From positions 1 to 21,775 of the forward strand of contig CABUWA010000015.1 in NCBI GenBank assembly GCA_902495085.1: DNA of 21,775 nucleotides, written 5' to 3'. Positions 1 through 7,850 of the stretch are shown here, one piece after another. The translations under genes were made by a program, and so were the position numbers. The DNA is from an uncultured Collinsella sp. Lineage in GTDB: Bacteria > Actinomycetota > Coriobacteriia > Coriobacteriales > Coriobacteriaceae. The notes under the pieces were generated by a model. It was not told the DNA's origin, did not search any database, and was given only the letters and a program-made list of their open reading frames with translations. Each line of letters starts with the position of its first letter. Position 1 is the stretch's first letter.

Positions 1-15
1 AGCGCTGGTAGCGTA

Positions 16-112
16 TGGCGGGAACGTATGTGAATCGAACACATCCAAGACGTTTTGCACGCCTCGCAACGGTTTTGAGGACCGCGGAGCCCACCGGAGC
101 CCATCCGTTCCC
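16..112 (-). tRNA. selC: tRNA-Sec (selenocysteine tRNA, anticodon UCA)
   Basis: On the minus strand this folds as a long tRNA of 97 nt including an encoded CCA end (16-18). The acceptor stem begins GGGAACG and pairs with CGTTCCC before discriminator G. The anticodon stem closes loop CCTCAAA, placing anticodon TCA at 76-78. A long variable arm with a 6-bp stem (AGGCGT with ACGTCT) precedes a T arm with stem ATGTG/CACAT and loop TTCGATT. The long variable arm, extended acceptor and UCA anticodon are diagnostic of tRNA-Sec, which is charged with serine, converted by SelA and delivered by SelB. It lies 36 nt downstream of the selB stop and is probably the end of the selA-selB transcript. The eighth acceptor position appears to be a G-A opposition rather than a pair. 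Confidence 0.95.
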
Positions 113-148
113 AAGTGCGGCGGTATTTTACCAAACCGAGCAGCCGAT

Positions 149-2116
149 CTAGCGCAGGGACCTCAGGCCGCCGGCCTCCTTGTCGAGCACCGTAAAGCGC
201 ACGGCATCCAGGTGCTCCAAGATGCTGATGGCACGTTTGCGCGACACGCCCAGAGCCTCACGCAGCACGCTCGTGGTGGCTGCGCCGCCGGCATCGGCGA
301 TAGCGGCGGCAACAAGCTCACGCGCATGGGCCTCGGCGGCAGCGGACAAGGCAACGTCGCGCTCGACCTTCACGATGGAACGGTTGAGCGAAAGCTCGCG
401 CAGGGCACGCGTCATGGTGTCGCGGCCGAGCTGCAGCTGTTCGCCCACCTCGGGAAGCGCCGGTGCATCCAGACCGGCCTCGTCAAGCAGCGCGACGATC
501 CGCTCGCATGCCTCGCGCACCACGCGTGCCGCTGCGGCGGCCGAATGCGGATCGAAGACCTCGGCGCCCTCGGCGGCGCACACGCCACGCGAGCAGCCCT
601 CGGCAAACAGGGCCGCGGCAACGCCTTCATCAGCGGTAGGCCACGCAGCATGGGCAACGGCGCCGGGCGTAAAGCCCGTCTCCTTGGGAGCCGCCGCATG
701 CATGGCTGACAAGGTCGCCGCCAGTGCATCCATCGCGGCGTCGAGCACCACGGCGTCCGCCAAGAGGTCCGCATCACCCACAGCAAGCTTGCAAACGGAA
801 CCCTGCGCCACCAACCCGCGCAGTGCGGCATCGATCTCGCCAACACCAAGATCCAAAGCCTCGGCAACATTAACCGCCGTAACCGGCAGCGTCTGCAGCG
901 CCAGCCAAGCGCCCACACCATCCGCAATATCGCCGGACTCGAGCGCCGCATACAGCGTACGCTCCCCTTCGGCAAGCTCGCGCGAGCGACGGCAGCGCGA
1001 AAGCAGCACGCGCCCGCCGCCAATAAGCATCACGGGCGAATAGGACAGCACCACGGCATGGTCCCCGGCACGTAGCGGCAGCGGCTCCTCCACGCGCACC
1101 TGAACGGTACGGGTCTCGCCCACCGCCATGGGGGCCTCGCCCTCCATGAACATGATGCGACCGACAACCTCGGCCGTACCCACCATCACGTGCACACGCG
1201 CGCCCGACTCGAGCACACGCGGCTTGGCTCCCTCGCGACCCAAATACGTAAACGTCATCATAAAGCGCATCGTCTGACCAAAGCGATCCGCCACGCCCAG
1301 CATCTCGCCACGATCAAGCGCCGCGACACCGTCACCAACCAGGTTGAGCGCCACGCGTTGCCCAGGCAGCGCGCGCGGCGTATCGCCATGCACCTGAATC
1401 CCGCGGACACGGCAGACCGTACGTGACGGCAAAGCCATCAGCTCGTCGCCCACCGCAACCGGCGCATCGTGCAACGTTCCCGTCACCACGGTACCGGCGC
1501 CCTTGATCGTAAAGCAGCGGTCAATCGGCAGGCGCGGCGCGGCGTCGGTTCGCTCGGCGCGATCGCGGCAAGCATCCCAGCAGGCATCCACGCACTCATC
1601 GAGCGCTGCCAGCAGCGCATCAATACCCTCGCCCGTCTTAGACGACACGGGCACGATCGGCGCGCCCGCAAACACGGTACCCGACAAAAAGTCATCGACA
1701 TCGAGCTCGGCAAGCTCGGTCATCTCGGCATCGGCCAGGTCGCACATCGTCAGTGCGACCACCATGTGCGTGACGCCCAGCAACTCCAGCACGTGCACGT
1801 GCTCGCGCGTCTGCGGCATTACGCCCTCGACGGCAGAGACCACCAGCACGGCCACGTCGATACCCGTGGCGCCCTGCACCATGGCGCGCAAGTAATGCGC
1901 GTGGCCCGGCACGTCGACCAGGCCAACGATCTTGCCGCTCGGCAGTGCCAGCTCGCCAAAGCCCAGCTCCACGGTCATACCGCGACGGCGCTCGACCTCC
2001 AGGCGATCGGGATTCTTGCCGGTCAGCGCCTCGATCAGCGCCGACTTACCGTGGTCGACGTGGCCCGCCGTGCCAACGATAACGGGACACTCCACCAGCG
2101 CTTGAACCTCACTCAT
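149..2116 (-). CDS. selB: Selenocysteine-specific elongation factor SelB
   Basis: This 655-residue GTPase binds Sec-tRNA and the SECIS hairpin to recode UGA as selenocysteine on the ribosome. Visible GTPase motifs are the P-loop GHVDHGKS (18-25), the switch I segment RGMTVELGF (Thr48) and DVPGH (68-72). The G4 position reads TMCD (123-126) where SelB and EF-Tu proteins normally have T/NKxD, so the base-contacting lysine is a methionine; G5 looks like SSKTGEG. Beta-barrel domains follow, and the C-terminal third has the helix-rich winged-helix character that binds SECIS RNA. It is slightly longer than the E. coli protein (614). The start overlaps the selA stop as ATGA, indicating translational coupling, with only a weak AAGAAGG upstream. 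Its evident client in this window is fdhF. Confidence 0.95.
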   Translation of the reverse strand: MSEVQALVECPVIVGTAGHVDHGKSALIEALTGKNPDRLEVERRRGMTVELGFGELALPSGKIVGLVDVPGHAHYLRAMVQGATGIDVAVLVVSAVEGVMPQTREHVHVLELLGVTHMVVALTMCDLADAEMTELAELDVDDFLSGTVFAGAPIVPVSSKTGEGIDALLAALDECVDACWDACRDRAERTDAAPRLPIDRCFTIKGAGTVVTGTLHDAPVAVGDELMALPSRTVCRVRGIQVHGDTPRALPGQRVALNLVGDGVAALDRGEMLGVADRFGQTMRFMMTFTYLGREGAKPRVLESGARVHVMVGTAEVVGRIMFMEGEAPMAVGETRTVQVRVEEPLPLRAGDHAVVLSYSPVMLIGGGRVLLSRCRRSRELAEGERTLYAALESGDIADGVGAWLALQTLPVTAVNVAEALDLGVGEIDAALRGLVAQGSVCKLAVGDADLLADAVVLDAAMDALAATLSAMHAAAPKETGFTPGAVAHAAWPTADEGVAAALFAEGCSRGVCAAEGAEVFDPHSAAAAARVVREACERIVALLDEAGLDAPALPEVGEQLQLGRDTMTRALRELSLNRSIVKVERDVALSAAAEAHARELVAAAIADAGGAATTSVLREALGVSRKRAISILEHLDAVRFTVLDKEAGGLRSLR

Positions 2117-3570
2117 CGAGCAATCGCCTTCTTAACGCACGCAACGAGCGTCGATGCCGCTGTCTCGATATCGCGGTCGCCCACGAGCGTGCGCACGTCA
2201 AACAGGATGCGGTCATGCGAGGCGCGCGTGACGACCGGCGTATCGAAGTCTTGGACGAGCGAGCGCTTGAGCGCGTCAACGGAAAGACGCTCATCGACAA
2301 GACGCACGGCAACGCACATCGTCGGCAGCTCGACGGTAGGCAGCGAGCCGCCGCCGGGAGTCGACGACTCCTCGACGATTTCCACCTGCACGGCACACGG
2401 GCAGCCAGCCTTATCGAAGCCCGCCACCATCAGCTCGCGCAGCTTGCGTGCGCGACGCTCCAGATGAGCCTGCGGAAGCGTGAGCATGTTGAGCACCGGC
2501 ACCTCATGATGGGCCACATCCGCCCCATCCATGTAAATGCGCAGTGTAGCCTCGAGCGCCGCGAGTGCGAGCTTGCCCGGGCGCAGGGCACGCATAAGCG
2601 GATGCGACCCGCAGGCCTGGACCAGATCGCGACGGCCCATGATAATGCCCGCCTGCGCGGCGCCCAGCAGCTTATCACCCGAGCACGACACGATATCGAG
2701 CCCTGCCGAAACCGAAGCCGGCGTGGTTTCTTCGCCGCCGCGCACCAAGATGTCGTCGGGCAACAGCGCGCCCGAACCCTGGTCCTCGTAGAACAGCAGA
2801 CCATGCTTGTGGGCCAGGGCGGCAAGCTCCCGAGAGCCCACTTCCTCGTGAAAGCCCTCGATGCGATAGTTGGAAGGATGGACCTTGAGGATCATGGCCG
2901 TATCGGGTGTGATGGCTTGCTCATAATCTGCCAGGTGCGTGCGGTTGGTGGCGCCGACCTCGACGAGTTTGGCGCCCGAGGCCGCCATGACATCGGGGAT
3001 GCGGAAACTGCCGCCGATCTCGACAAGCTCGCCGCGGCTGACGATGACCTCCTTGCCTGCGGCATGGGTCGCCAGCACCAACAGCACGGCGGCGGCGTTG
3101 TTGTTGACCACAAGCGCGTCCTCGGCACCGGTAAGCGAACGGATCAGTTGCGCTGCGTGCTCCTTGCGCGACCCGCGCGAGCAGGTATCCACGCTGTACT
3201 CGAGCGTGCTGTAGCCGCGCGCGACCTCGGCCACGGCCTTGGCAGCTGATTCCGCGAGCGGGGCGCGGCCCAGGTTGGTATGGATGACCACACCCGTGGC
3301 GTTGACGGCGGGACGCAGGCTCGGCAGCGCAGAGCGGTGCGCACGCCACTCGATGGCCGAGGCCAGCTCGCGCTTGGAACGCGGGGCGGCGCCGGCACGA
3401 ATGGCGGCGCGCTCCTCGTCGAGCTCGGCCGTGACGGCGGCATGCACCACCGCGTCGCAGGTCTCCCCCGCCGCCTTCACAACCGGCCACTCTGCGAGCA
3501 GCTCGTTGACGGAGGGAATGGCGCGCAGGCGGGCGCGCACCTCATCGGACATGTTCTGGCTATCGCTCAT
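2113..3570 (-). CDS. selA: L-seryl-tRNA(Sec) selenium transferase SelA
   Basis: This 485-residue, cytoplasmic PLP enzyme converts Ser-tRNA-Sec to Sec-tRNA-Sec using selenophosphate. Family landmarks are NATGVVIHTNLGRAPL (about 90-105), the GGSFRIPDVM segment near 186-195, YEDQGSGAL (261-269) and the PLP-lysine motif SGDKLLGAAQAGII, which puts the Schiff-base lysine at K300. Its length is in the normal range for bacterial SelA. The chosen ATG has GAAAGG about nine bases upstream; a second Met at residue 7 is possible but less well placed. The gene is the first of the selA-selB-selC group. The selenophosphate donor gene selD is not in the window, so it must lie elsewhere. Confidence 0.96.
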   Translation of the reverse strand: MSDSQNMSDEVRARLRAIPSVNELLAEWPVVKAAGETCDAVVHAAVTAELDEERAAIRAGAAPRSKRELASAIEWRAHRSALPSLRPAVNATGVVIHTNLGRAPLAESAAKAVAEVARGYSTLEYSVDTCSRGSRKEHAAQLIRSLTGAEDALVVNNNAAAVLLVLATHAAGKEVIVSRGELVEIGGSFRIPDVMAASGAKLVEVGATNRTHLADYEQAITPDTAMILKVHPSNYRIEGFHEEVGSRELAALAHKHGLLFYEDQGSGALLPDDILVRGGEETTPASVSAGLDIVSCSGDKLLGAAQAGIIMGRRDLVQACGSHPLMRALRPGKLALAALEATLRIYMDGADVAHHEVPVLNMLTLPQAHLERRARKLRELMVAGFDKAGCPCAVQVEIVEESSTPGGGSLPTVELPTMCVAVRLVDERLSVDALKRSLVQDFDTPVVTRASHDRILFDVRTLVGDRDIETAASTLVACVKKAIAR

Positions 3571-3616
3571 GTGCGGCCTTTCAAAACCAAAGGTGAATCA
3601 ATCGTTCGAATGTCAA

Positions 3617-3646
3617 ACTATCAGCCAATTCGATCAGCTGAGTCAA
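3617..3646 (-). promoter_or_regulatory. Candidate sigma-70-type promoter for selA-selB-selC
   Basis: On the minus strand a TTGACT hexamer (3641-3646) is followed after 18 bases by GATAGT (3617-3622), in the 76-nt gap between the stop of the upstream oxidoreductase gene and the selA start. The -10 matches the consensus at four of six positions. The gap is AT-richer than its surroundings. No terminator-like hairpin separates the two genes, so readthrough from upstream is also possible. Confidence 0.35.
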
Positions 3647-5764
3647 TTACTCGCTATTATCCTCGCGTGCCGCGATCTTTTCCACGCGAACGGCGTTTTC
3701 CTGGGTGAGCGCGGCGCCCGTCAACGGGTCCCAACGCAACGGTGTATGGTCGAGCGGGCCCACGCCCAAGGCTTGAGCGCCGCCGGCATCGGCACCAAAC
3801 GAACGCCCGCCGGGAGCGGCCGAGGTGAAGATGCACGCCGGATGCAGATACGGCGTCGTCTCCACGCGCACGCGGTCGCGGCCCATATCGCTCACCAGCT
3901 CGACGACCTCGCCATTGGCGATACCCATGCGTGTGGCAACACCGGCATTCATCTGCACGGCGTCCAAGTCGGAACCCGCCTCGGCGGCACCTGCTGCCGC
4001 GAGCCTGCGCGAGGTATGCGACTCAAAGGGTCGATTGCCGCTAATGAGGCGAAACATCCCCGGGCTGGGCTCCACCATGGGCGCGATCCAGTCGGGCACA
4101 CGACCCATGCCGGCTCGCTCCCATATGTCGCTTGCCAGCGCAATCTTGCCGCCGGCAAGCGGAATCACCGGCTCACCCGTGCGCGTCGGCAGCGCCATGC
4201 CCGTATCGGCCCAGCCGCGCTCCATGAGCTCGTCCAGATCGATCCCAAAAGGCGCCACCTGGGCAGCCGCCAGATCGTCAGACGTAAACTGGAAGTACTC
4301 GCCCACGCCACACGCCTGCGCCAGACCGGCAAAAATCTCCCGACCGGGACGTGTGTCGTCATGCTGCACGGGCAGCACGGCGTTGCGGTAGAACACGCGC
4401 GCATCGTTGGCGCCCGTCACCGTTCCCACGCCGCGGTCAGCCTCCAGATACGTCACGTCGGGCAGCACGAAGTCAGAAGCACGCGCCGTCTCGGACCAGC
4501 GAATATCAATCGTCACGAGCAAGTCGAGCTGCTGCAAAATACCCAACCAAGCCTGTGCATTGCCATAGCCCGCACCTGGGTTACTGGCATAGACGATGAG
4601 CCCACGCAAATCGCCGGCAAGAATCGACTGACCGATAGTCGTGCACAGGCCGCGCACCGGATCGACCAGCGGATAGCGCTCGGACCCCAGCTTGGGCCCA
4701 CGCGGCACCGGCGGCGTCGCAAAGCGTGCGGGATCGAGGTCGCCCAACACAAGCGGCGTGGGCGGATTGAGGGCGCCGCCCGCATGCCCGATGCAGCCCA
4801 GCAGCACATCGACCTGACAAATCGCGCGCGCGGTCTGGGTGCTGTTGGCATACGCGATGCCAATGCCGCCATGAAAGCCGGCGTCCACCACCGCAGCAGG
4901 CGCCGCGGCAGCTAGATCGCGCGCCGTGGCGACAATCTCTGCGGCCGGCACGTCACACATCGACTCGGCCCACTCGGGCGTCCAAGCACGGGACGCCTGC
5001 GCCAGCTCGTCAAAGCCCGTGGTATAGCGGGTCACGAACTCGTGGTCGTACAGGTCCTCGGCAATCAACACATGGGCAATACCCAACAGCAGCGCCAAGT
5101 CGCAGCCCGGGCGCACGCGCAGCCAACGGTCGGCAAGCGCGGCCGAGCCGCTGCGCCGGGGGTCGACCACGATAATCTTCGCCCCACGGCGGCGGGCATC
5201 GTTGAGCACATCAACGGCCCCCATCGTCGACGAATCGACAATGGAACGCCCCAGGTACATGATGCAATCGGTATGCGCCAGGTCGGAGGCGGGACTATAG
5301 CCCAAGCTGTGCTCCCAACCGGTAAGTCGGCTTACCTCGCAGGCGCCGTCGGCACCGTACACGTTGGGCGAACCAAGCGCATGCATAAAGCGATACGCCC
5401 AGTAACGGTCGAACGAGGGCACGCCGAGAGTCATGCCCAGCGCGCGCGGACCATGTCCGCCAACAATCCCCCCAAGGCGCGCAGCGATCTGCGCGAACGC
5501 CTCGTCCCACGAAATCGCATCGAACCCCGAGCCATCAGCTCGTCGGCGCATGGGGTGCACAATGCGGTCGCGCTCGTCAAACGGCATTGCCAGGCGATGG
5601 CGCCCGCGGGCGCACAGGGCACGCGTCGCGCACGGGTGCCCCGGCACCGGCAACTCGGCCGCCACGCGACCGTCCTCAACGCGTGCCGCAAAGGCGCAAT
5701 CGGCATAGCATCCCCCGCATGTGGTCACCACGGCGCGACCGTCACGCTTCACAGCAGATGCCAT
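3647..5764 (-). CDS. Orphan Mo/W-bisPGD oxidoreductase, thiosulfate/polysulfide-reductase-like catalytic subunit
   Basis: A 705-residue DMSO-reductase-superfamily protein. The N-terminus carries a [4Fe-4S] motif with exact CX2CX3CX27C spacing (C16, C19, C23, C51). The residue two after the last cysteine is Arg53, where formate dehydrogenase H has Lys44. The expected metal ligand is a cysteine, C142 in GADGACEVSR, so this is not a selenoenzyme. The segment ARAICQVDVLLGCIGHAGG and the C-terminal ENAVRVEKI resemble PhsA/PsrA-type reductases; a Cys-type formate dehydrogenase-like role cannot be excluded. There is no twin-arginine signal and no membrane segment in the chosen protein, implying a cytoplasmic enzyme. 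No Fe-S or membrane-anchor partner genes are adjacent. The start was chosen because AAAGGGG sits eight bases upstream; an in-frame extension to 5830 would add an unlikely hydrophobic leader. The substrate is not predictable from sequence. Confidence 0.8.
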   Translation of the reverse strand: MASAVKRDGRAVVTTCGGCYADCAFAARVEDGRVAAELPVPGHPCATRALCARGRHRLAMPFDERDRIVHPMRRRADGSGFDAISWDEAFAQIAARLGGIVGGHGPRALGMTLGVPSFDRYWAYRFMHALGSPNVYGADGACEVSRLTGWEHSLGYSPASDLAHTDCIMYLGRSIVDSSTMGAVDVLNDARRRGAKIIVVDPRRSGSAALADRWLRVRPGCDLALLLGIAHVLIAEDLYDHEFVTRYTTGFDELAQASRAWTPEWAESMCDVPAAEIVATARDLAAAAPAAVVDAGFHGGIGIAYANSTQTARAICQVDVLLGCIGHAGGALNPPTPLVLGDLDPARFATPPVPRGPKLGSERYPLVDPVRGLCTTIGQSILAGDLRGLIVYASNPGAGYGNAQAWLGILQQLDLLVTIDIRWSETARASDFVLPDVTYLEADRGVGTVTGANDARVFYRNAVLPVQHDDTRPGREIFAGLAQACGVGEYFQFTSDDLAAAQVAPFGIDLDELMERGWADTGMALPTRTGEPVIPLAGGKIALASDIWERAGMGRVPDWIAPMVEPSPGMFRLISGNRPFESHTSRRLAAAGAAEAGSDLDAVQMNAGVATRMGIANGEVVELVSDMGRDRVRVETTPYLHPACIFTSAAPGGRSFGADAGGAQALGVGPLDHTPLRWDPLTGAALTQENAVRVEKIAAREDNSE

Positions 5765-5828
5765 CTCGATTACCCCTTTCATGAGCCAAACACAACAGGC
5801 CAACAGCCCGGCAAAGAGCCCCAGACCC

Positions 5829-5864
5829 AAAAAGCCTCCCGCACGGCAACGCCCCGCGGGAGGC
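5829..5864 (-). terminator. Intrinsic terminator after focA
   Basis: A perfect 9-bp stem is formed by GCCTCCCGC and GCGGGAGGC (5834-5842 and 5856-5864) with a 13-base loop. On the minus strand it is followed directly by TTTTT (5829-5833). It lies 22 bases beyond the focA stop and 64 bases before the start of the orphan oxidoreductase, so it should end the long hyf-hycI-focA transcript. Confidence 0.88.
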
Positions 5865-5886
5865 CCAACGTCAAACAGGCGGTACC

Positions 5887-6726
5887 TTACGCCTCGGACT
5901 TCTTAGCGTAGATAAACCAGTAGCCGAGCGCGACCAGAACCGCGCCGCCCACGATGTTGCCCAGCGTGGCGGCGGACAGGTTAAACGCAATGCCCGCGGC
6001 GTTGAGCGCATCGGCGCCGGCGACCTTGGCACCGTAGCCGCATGCATGCATCACGGCGCCCATGGGCAAAAAGTACATGTTGGCGACGCAGTGCTCAAAA
6101 CCGCAGGCCACAAAGGCGGCGATGGGCAGCAGAATGCCCACAACCTTATCGACCACGGTTTTGCCGGCGGTACCGATCCACACGGCAAGGCACACAAAGA
6201 TGTTGCACAGGATGCCGCGGAAGAAGATCGTCACCCAGTCGATCGTCACCTTGCCGGCGGCGACGCTCACCATGGAATTGGCGACCGCCTCGCCGTTGAG
6301 CTTGTAAATGCCGGCCATGTACACCAAAAAGACGATGAACAGGGCACCGACAAAGTTACCGACCCATACGACGACCCAAGCCTTGAGCATCTGAGCCAGG
6401 GTGATCTTTTTGCTCTTGAGCGCGCAGACCATAAGAGAATTGCCGGTAAACAGCTCGGCGCCACACACCAGCACGAGCACCAGACCCAGGCAAAAGCACA
6501 GGCCGCCCACGACGCGCTGGGCGCCCCAGCCCAGCGTGCTATCGCTCAAGAACACGGTAAAGAACAGACCGCCGAAGGCAATAAACGCACCGGCGAACAT
6601 TGCCAAGAGAAAGGCCTTTGCGACCGGCAGGTTGGCCTTGGTCACGCCGGCGGCCTCGGTCTTGGCCTCGATCGCGGCGGGCGCCAGGCAATCGGGAGCG
6701 GGGTACTCCACCTTGGAATCTGCCAT
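5887..6726 (-). CDS. focA: Formate/nitrite transporter family channel (FocA/FocB-like)
   Basis: A 279-residue integral membrane protein of the FNT family, probably a pentameric formate channel. FNT hallmarks are CGAELFTGN (88-96) and CGFEHCVANMY (208-218), which includes the conserved pore histidine at about H212. Six hydrophobic segments are recognisable between residues 35 and 275. The start at 6726 follows AGGAAAGAAGTG; an in-frame upstream Met (6759) lies before that ribosome site and was not used. It is separated from hycI by 39 bases without a terminator, so it is probably the last gene of the hyf operon, as focB is near the end of the E. coli hyf operon. In this context it should bring formate to, or release excess formate from, the FdhF/Hyf complex. 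The family also includes nitrite and hydrosulfide channels, but the neighbours favour formate. Confidence 0.92.
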   Translation of the reverse strand: MADSKVEYPAPDCLAPAAIEAKTEAAGVTKANLPVAKAFLLAMFAGAFIAFGGLFFTVFLSDSTLGWGAQRVVGGLCFCLGLVLVLVCGAELFTGNSLMVCALKSKKITLAQMLKAWVVVWVGNFVGALFIVFLVYMAGIYKLNGEAVANSMVSVAAGKVTIDWVTIFFRGILCNIFVCLAVWIGTAGKTVVDKVVGILLPIAAFVACGFEHCVANMYFLPMGAVMHACGYGAKVAGADALNAAGIAFNLSAATLGNIVGGAVLVALGYWFIYAKKSEA

Positions 6727-6765
6727 GTCAATCACTTCTTTCCTAATCAGCAGGGACAAGCGCTG

Positions 6766-7269
6766 CTATAGCTCCTGCCCCAAGCGGACAAAGTGGGAAA
6801 AGTCGTTGGCGGCCACGGCGTCGTACACGGCGTCGACAGCGTCAAAGACCTCCGGGGACATAGGGTTGTAGAACTCCGTGTCGCCCGGCTGAATCCCTAT
6901 GAAGACGATATCTTCGCACGATTGCTCGATTTCCTCGATCAGAATCGACAAAGGGAGCGAATGCGTGGTGAACATCGACTTGCGGGCCACATCGCGCTTA
7001 TCGAGCAGGCGGATAGACCCGACGGGCAGTGCCATGTCGGCGGCATCGACCAAGACCAGACGCGGCGGACGCTCGCGCTTGACCTCGATGATGTCGTCCT
7101 CGGGCGTTTGGCCTCCGTCGATGGTGTACCAACCGGCGATGGGTGCGTCCTCCATCTTTTTGGAGAGCACGGGGCCGGCGGCATCGTCGGCACGCAGCAC
7201 GCTTCCCGCCGTGAGCACGATACCCGCAAACGGGGCGCCGTTCACACGTCCATCCACAACGTGACCCAT
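6766..7269 (-). CDS. hycI: Hydrogenase maturation endopeptidase, HycI type
   Basis: A 167-residue protease that clips the C-terminal tail of the [NiFe] large subunit after nickel insertion. It parallels E. coli HycI closely: GIVLTAGSVLRADDAAGP near the N-terminus, then WYTIDGGQTPEDDI, LVLVDAADM, TTHSLPL and the class-specific FIGIQP. Likely metal-binding residues are D28 or D29, D75 and H103, by analogy with D16, D62 and H90 of HycI. The usual GxGN loop reads AGSV here, so Asn is replaced by Ser. The start at 7269 overlaps the hyfJ stop by one base (TAATG) and has GGGAAGG eight bases upstream. A longer in-frame reading to 7488 lies inside hyfJ and lacks family sequence. Its probable substrate is HyfG, encoded four genes upstream. 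Confidence 0.93.
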   Translation of the reverse strand: MGHVVDGRVNGAPFAGIVLTAGSVLRADDAAGPVLSKKMEDAPIAGWYTIDGGQTPEDDIIEVKRERPPRLVLVDAADMALPVGSIRLLDKRDVARKSMFTTHSLPLSILIEEIEQSCEDIVFIGIQPGDTEFYNPMSPEVFDAVDAVYDAVAANDFSHFVRLGQEL

Positions 7270-7850
7270 TACTGCAACCTTCCCGTCAGATACACGCCCG
7301 ACACATCGCGCACGCGCTCCACCAAATCGCGGAACTTCATTAAGAACGCGACCTGCTGGGCATGCAGGCCAAAGTCGTCGTCGAACACCGAGATGCCGGC
7401 CTTGGCCGACCCGCGAAAACCGCGCTCGTCGAGCAGCGCATCGCAGGCCTCGAGCAGCGACGGCACCGCCGCCTTGTCGAGCTGGCACTCGCCAAAGGAG
7501 CGGATGGCCTCAAACTTGGTTTTGGCCTCCCCCTCCGGCAGTGCGTCGACGAGCGAATAGAACACATCCACCGGCACCGACAGGCGCGGCTCAAAGCAGT
7601 CGAGCACGCCGGTGTGGTGGCCCACGGCGAGCGTGTAGTACAGCACGTCGCAGGCCTCCTGGGGAACGTCTTCCTCGGTCTCCACAAACTTACGCGTGAG
7701 CTCGTAGAAGACCACCTGGTCGGGCGCATGGCCCAGGCAGGGGTCGGCGACGCCCTCGGCGGCCTCGTCGCTTGCGCGCGAGGCATCGCCAAAAGAGCCG
7801 CCGAGCATGCCGGGGCCCGCAAAGTAACCAGAGCGGTCCGTGAGCTCCAT
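7269..7850 (-). CDS. hyfJ: Formate hydrogenlyase maturation protein, HycH/HyfJ family, with N-terminal extension
   Basis: A 193-residue protein. From about residue 45 it matches HycH: QVVFYELTRKF, then DVLYYTLAVGHHTGVLDC (HycH has VVYYSLAIGHHLGVIDC), ending in VSGVYLTGRL. HycH-family proteins are needed for maturation or assembly of the large subunit of formate hydrogenlyase; the biochemical activity is not established. The first 44 residues are an acidic, glycine-rich extension absent from the roughly 136-residue E. coli proteins. The start is well supported, with GGAGGT upstream and the ATG immediately following the hyfI stop (TAGATG). A shorter start at Met15 would still leave an extension. 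Position between hyfI and hycI fits the hyf/hyc gene order. Confidence 0.9.
   Translation of the reverse strand: MELTDRSGYFAGPGMLGGSFGDASRASDEAAEGVADPCLGHAPDQVVFYELTRKFVETEEDVPQEACDVLYYTLAVGHHTGVLDCFEPRLSVPVDVFYSLVDALPEGEAKTKFEAIRSFGECQLDKAAVPSLLEACDALLDERGFRGSAKAGISVFDDDFGLHAQQVAFLMKFRDLVERVRDVSGVYLTGRLQ

Noticed and set aside
3239..4915. Long plus-strand open frame (558 codons).
   Set aside because: It lies antisense to selA and the molybdoenzyme, has no plausible ribosome site and shows low-complexity GC-biased composition.
5765..5830. Longer N-terminus of the orphan molybdoenzyme with a hydrophobic leader (MGLGLFAGLL...), which could be taken for a signal peptide.
   Set aside because: It starts inside the focA terminator's T tract, has no ribosome site, and a good AAAGGGG site is placed for the ATG at 5764. 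No twin-arginine motif is present.
7270..7488. N-terminal extension of the HycI reading frame.
   Set aside because: It overlaps hyfJ entirely, and the HycI family starts at the ATG at 7269, which has its own ribosome site.
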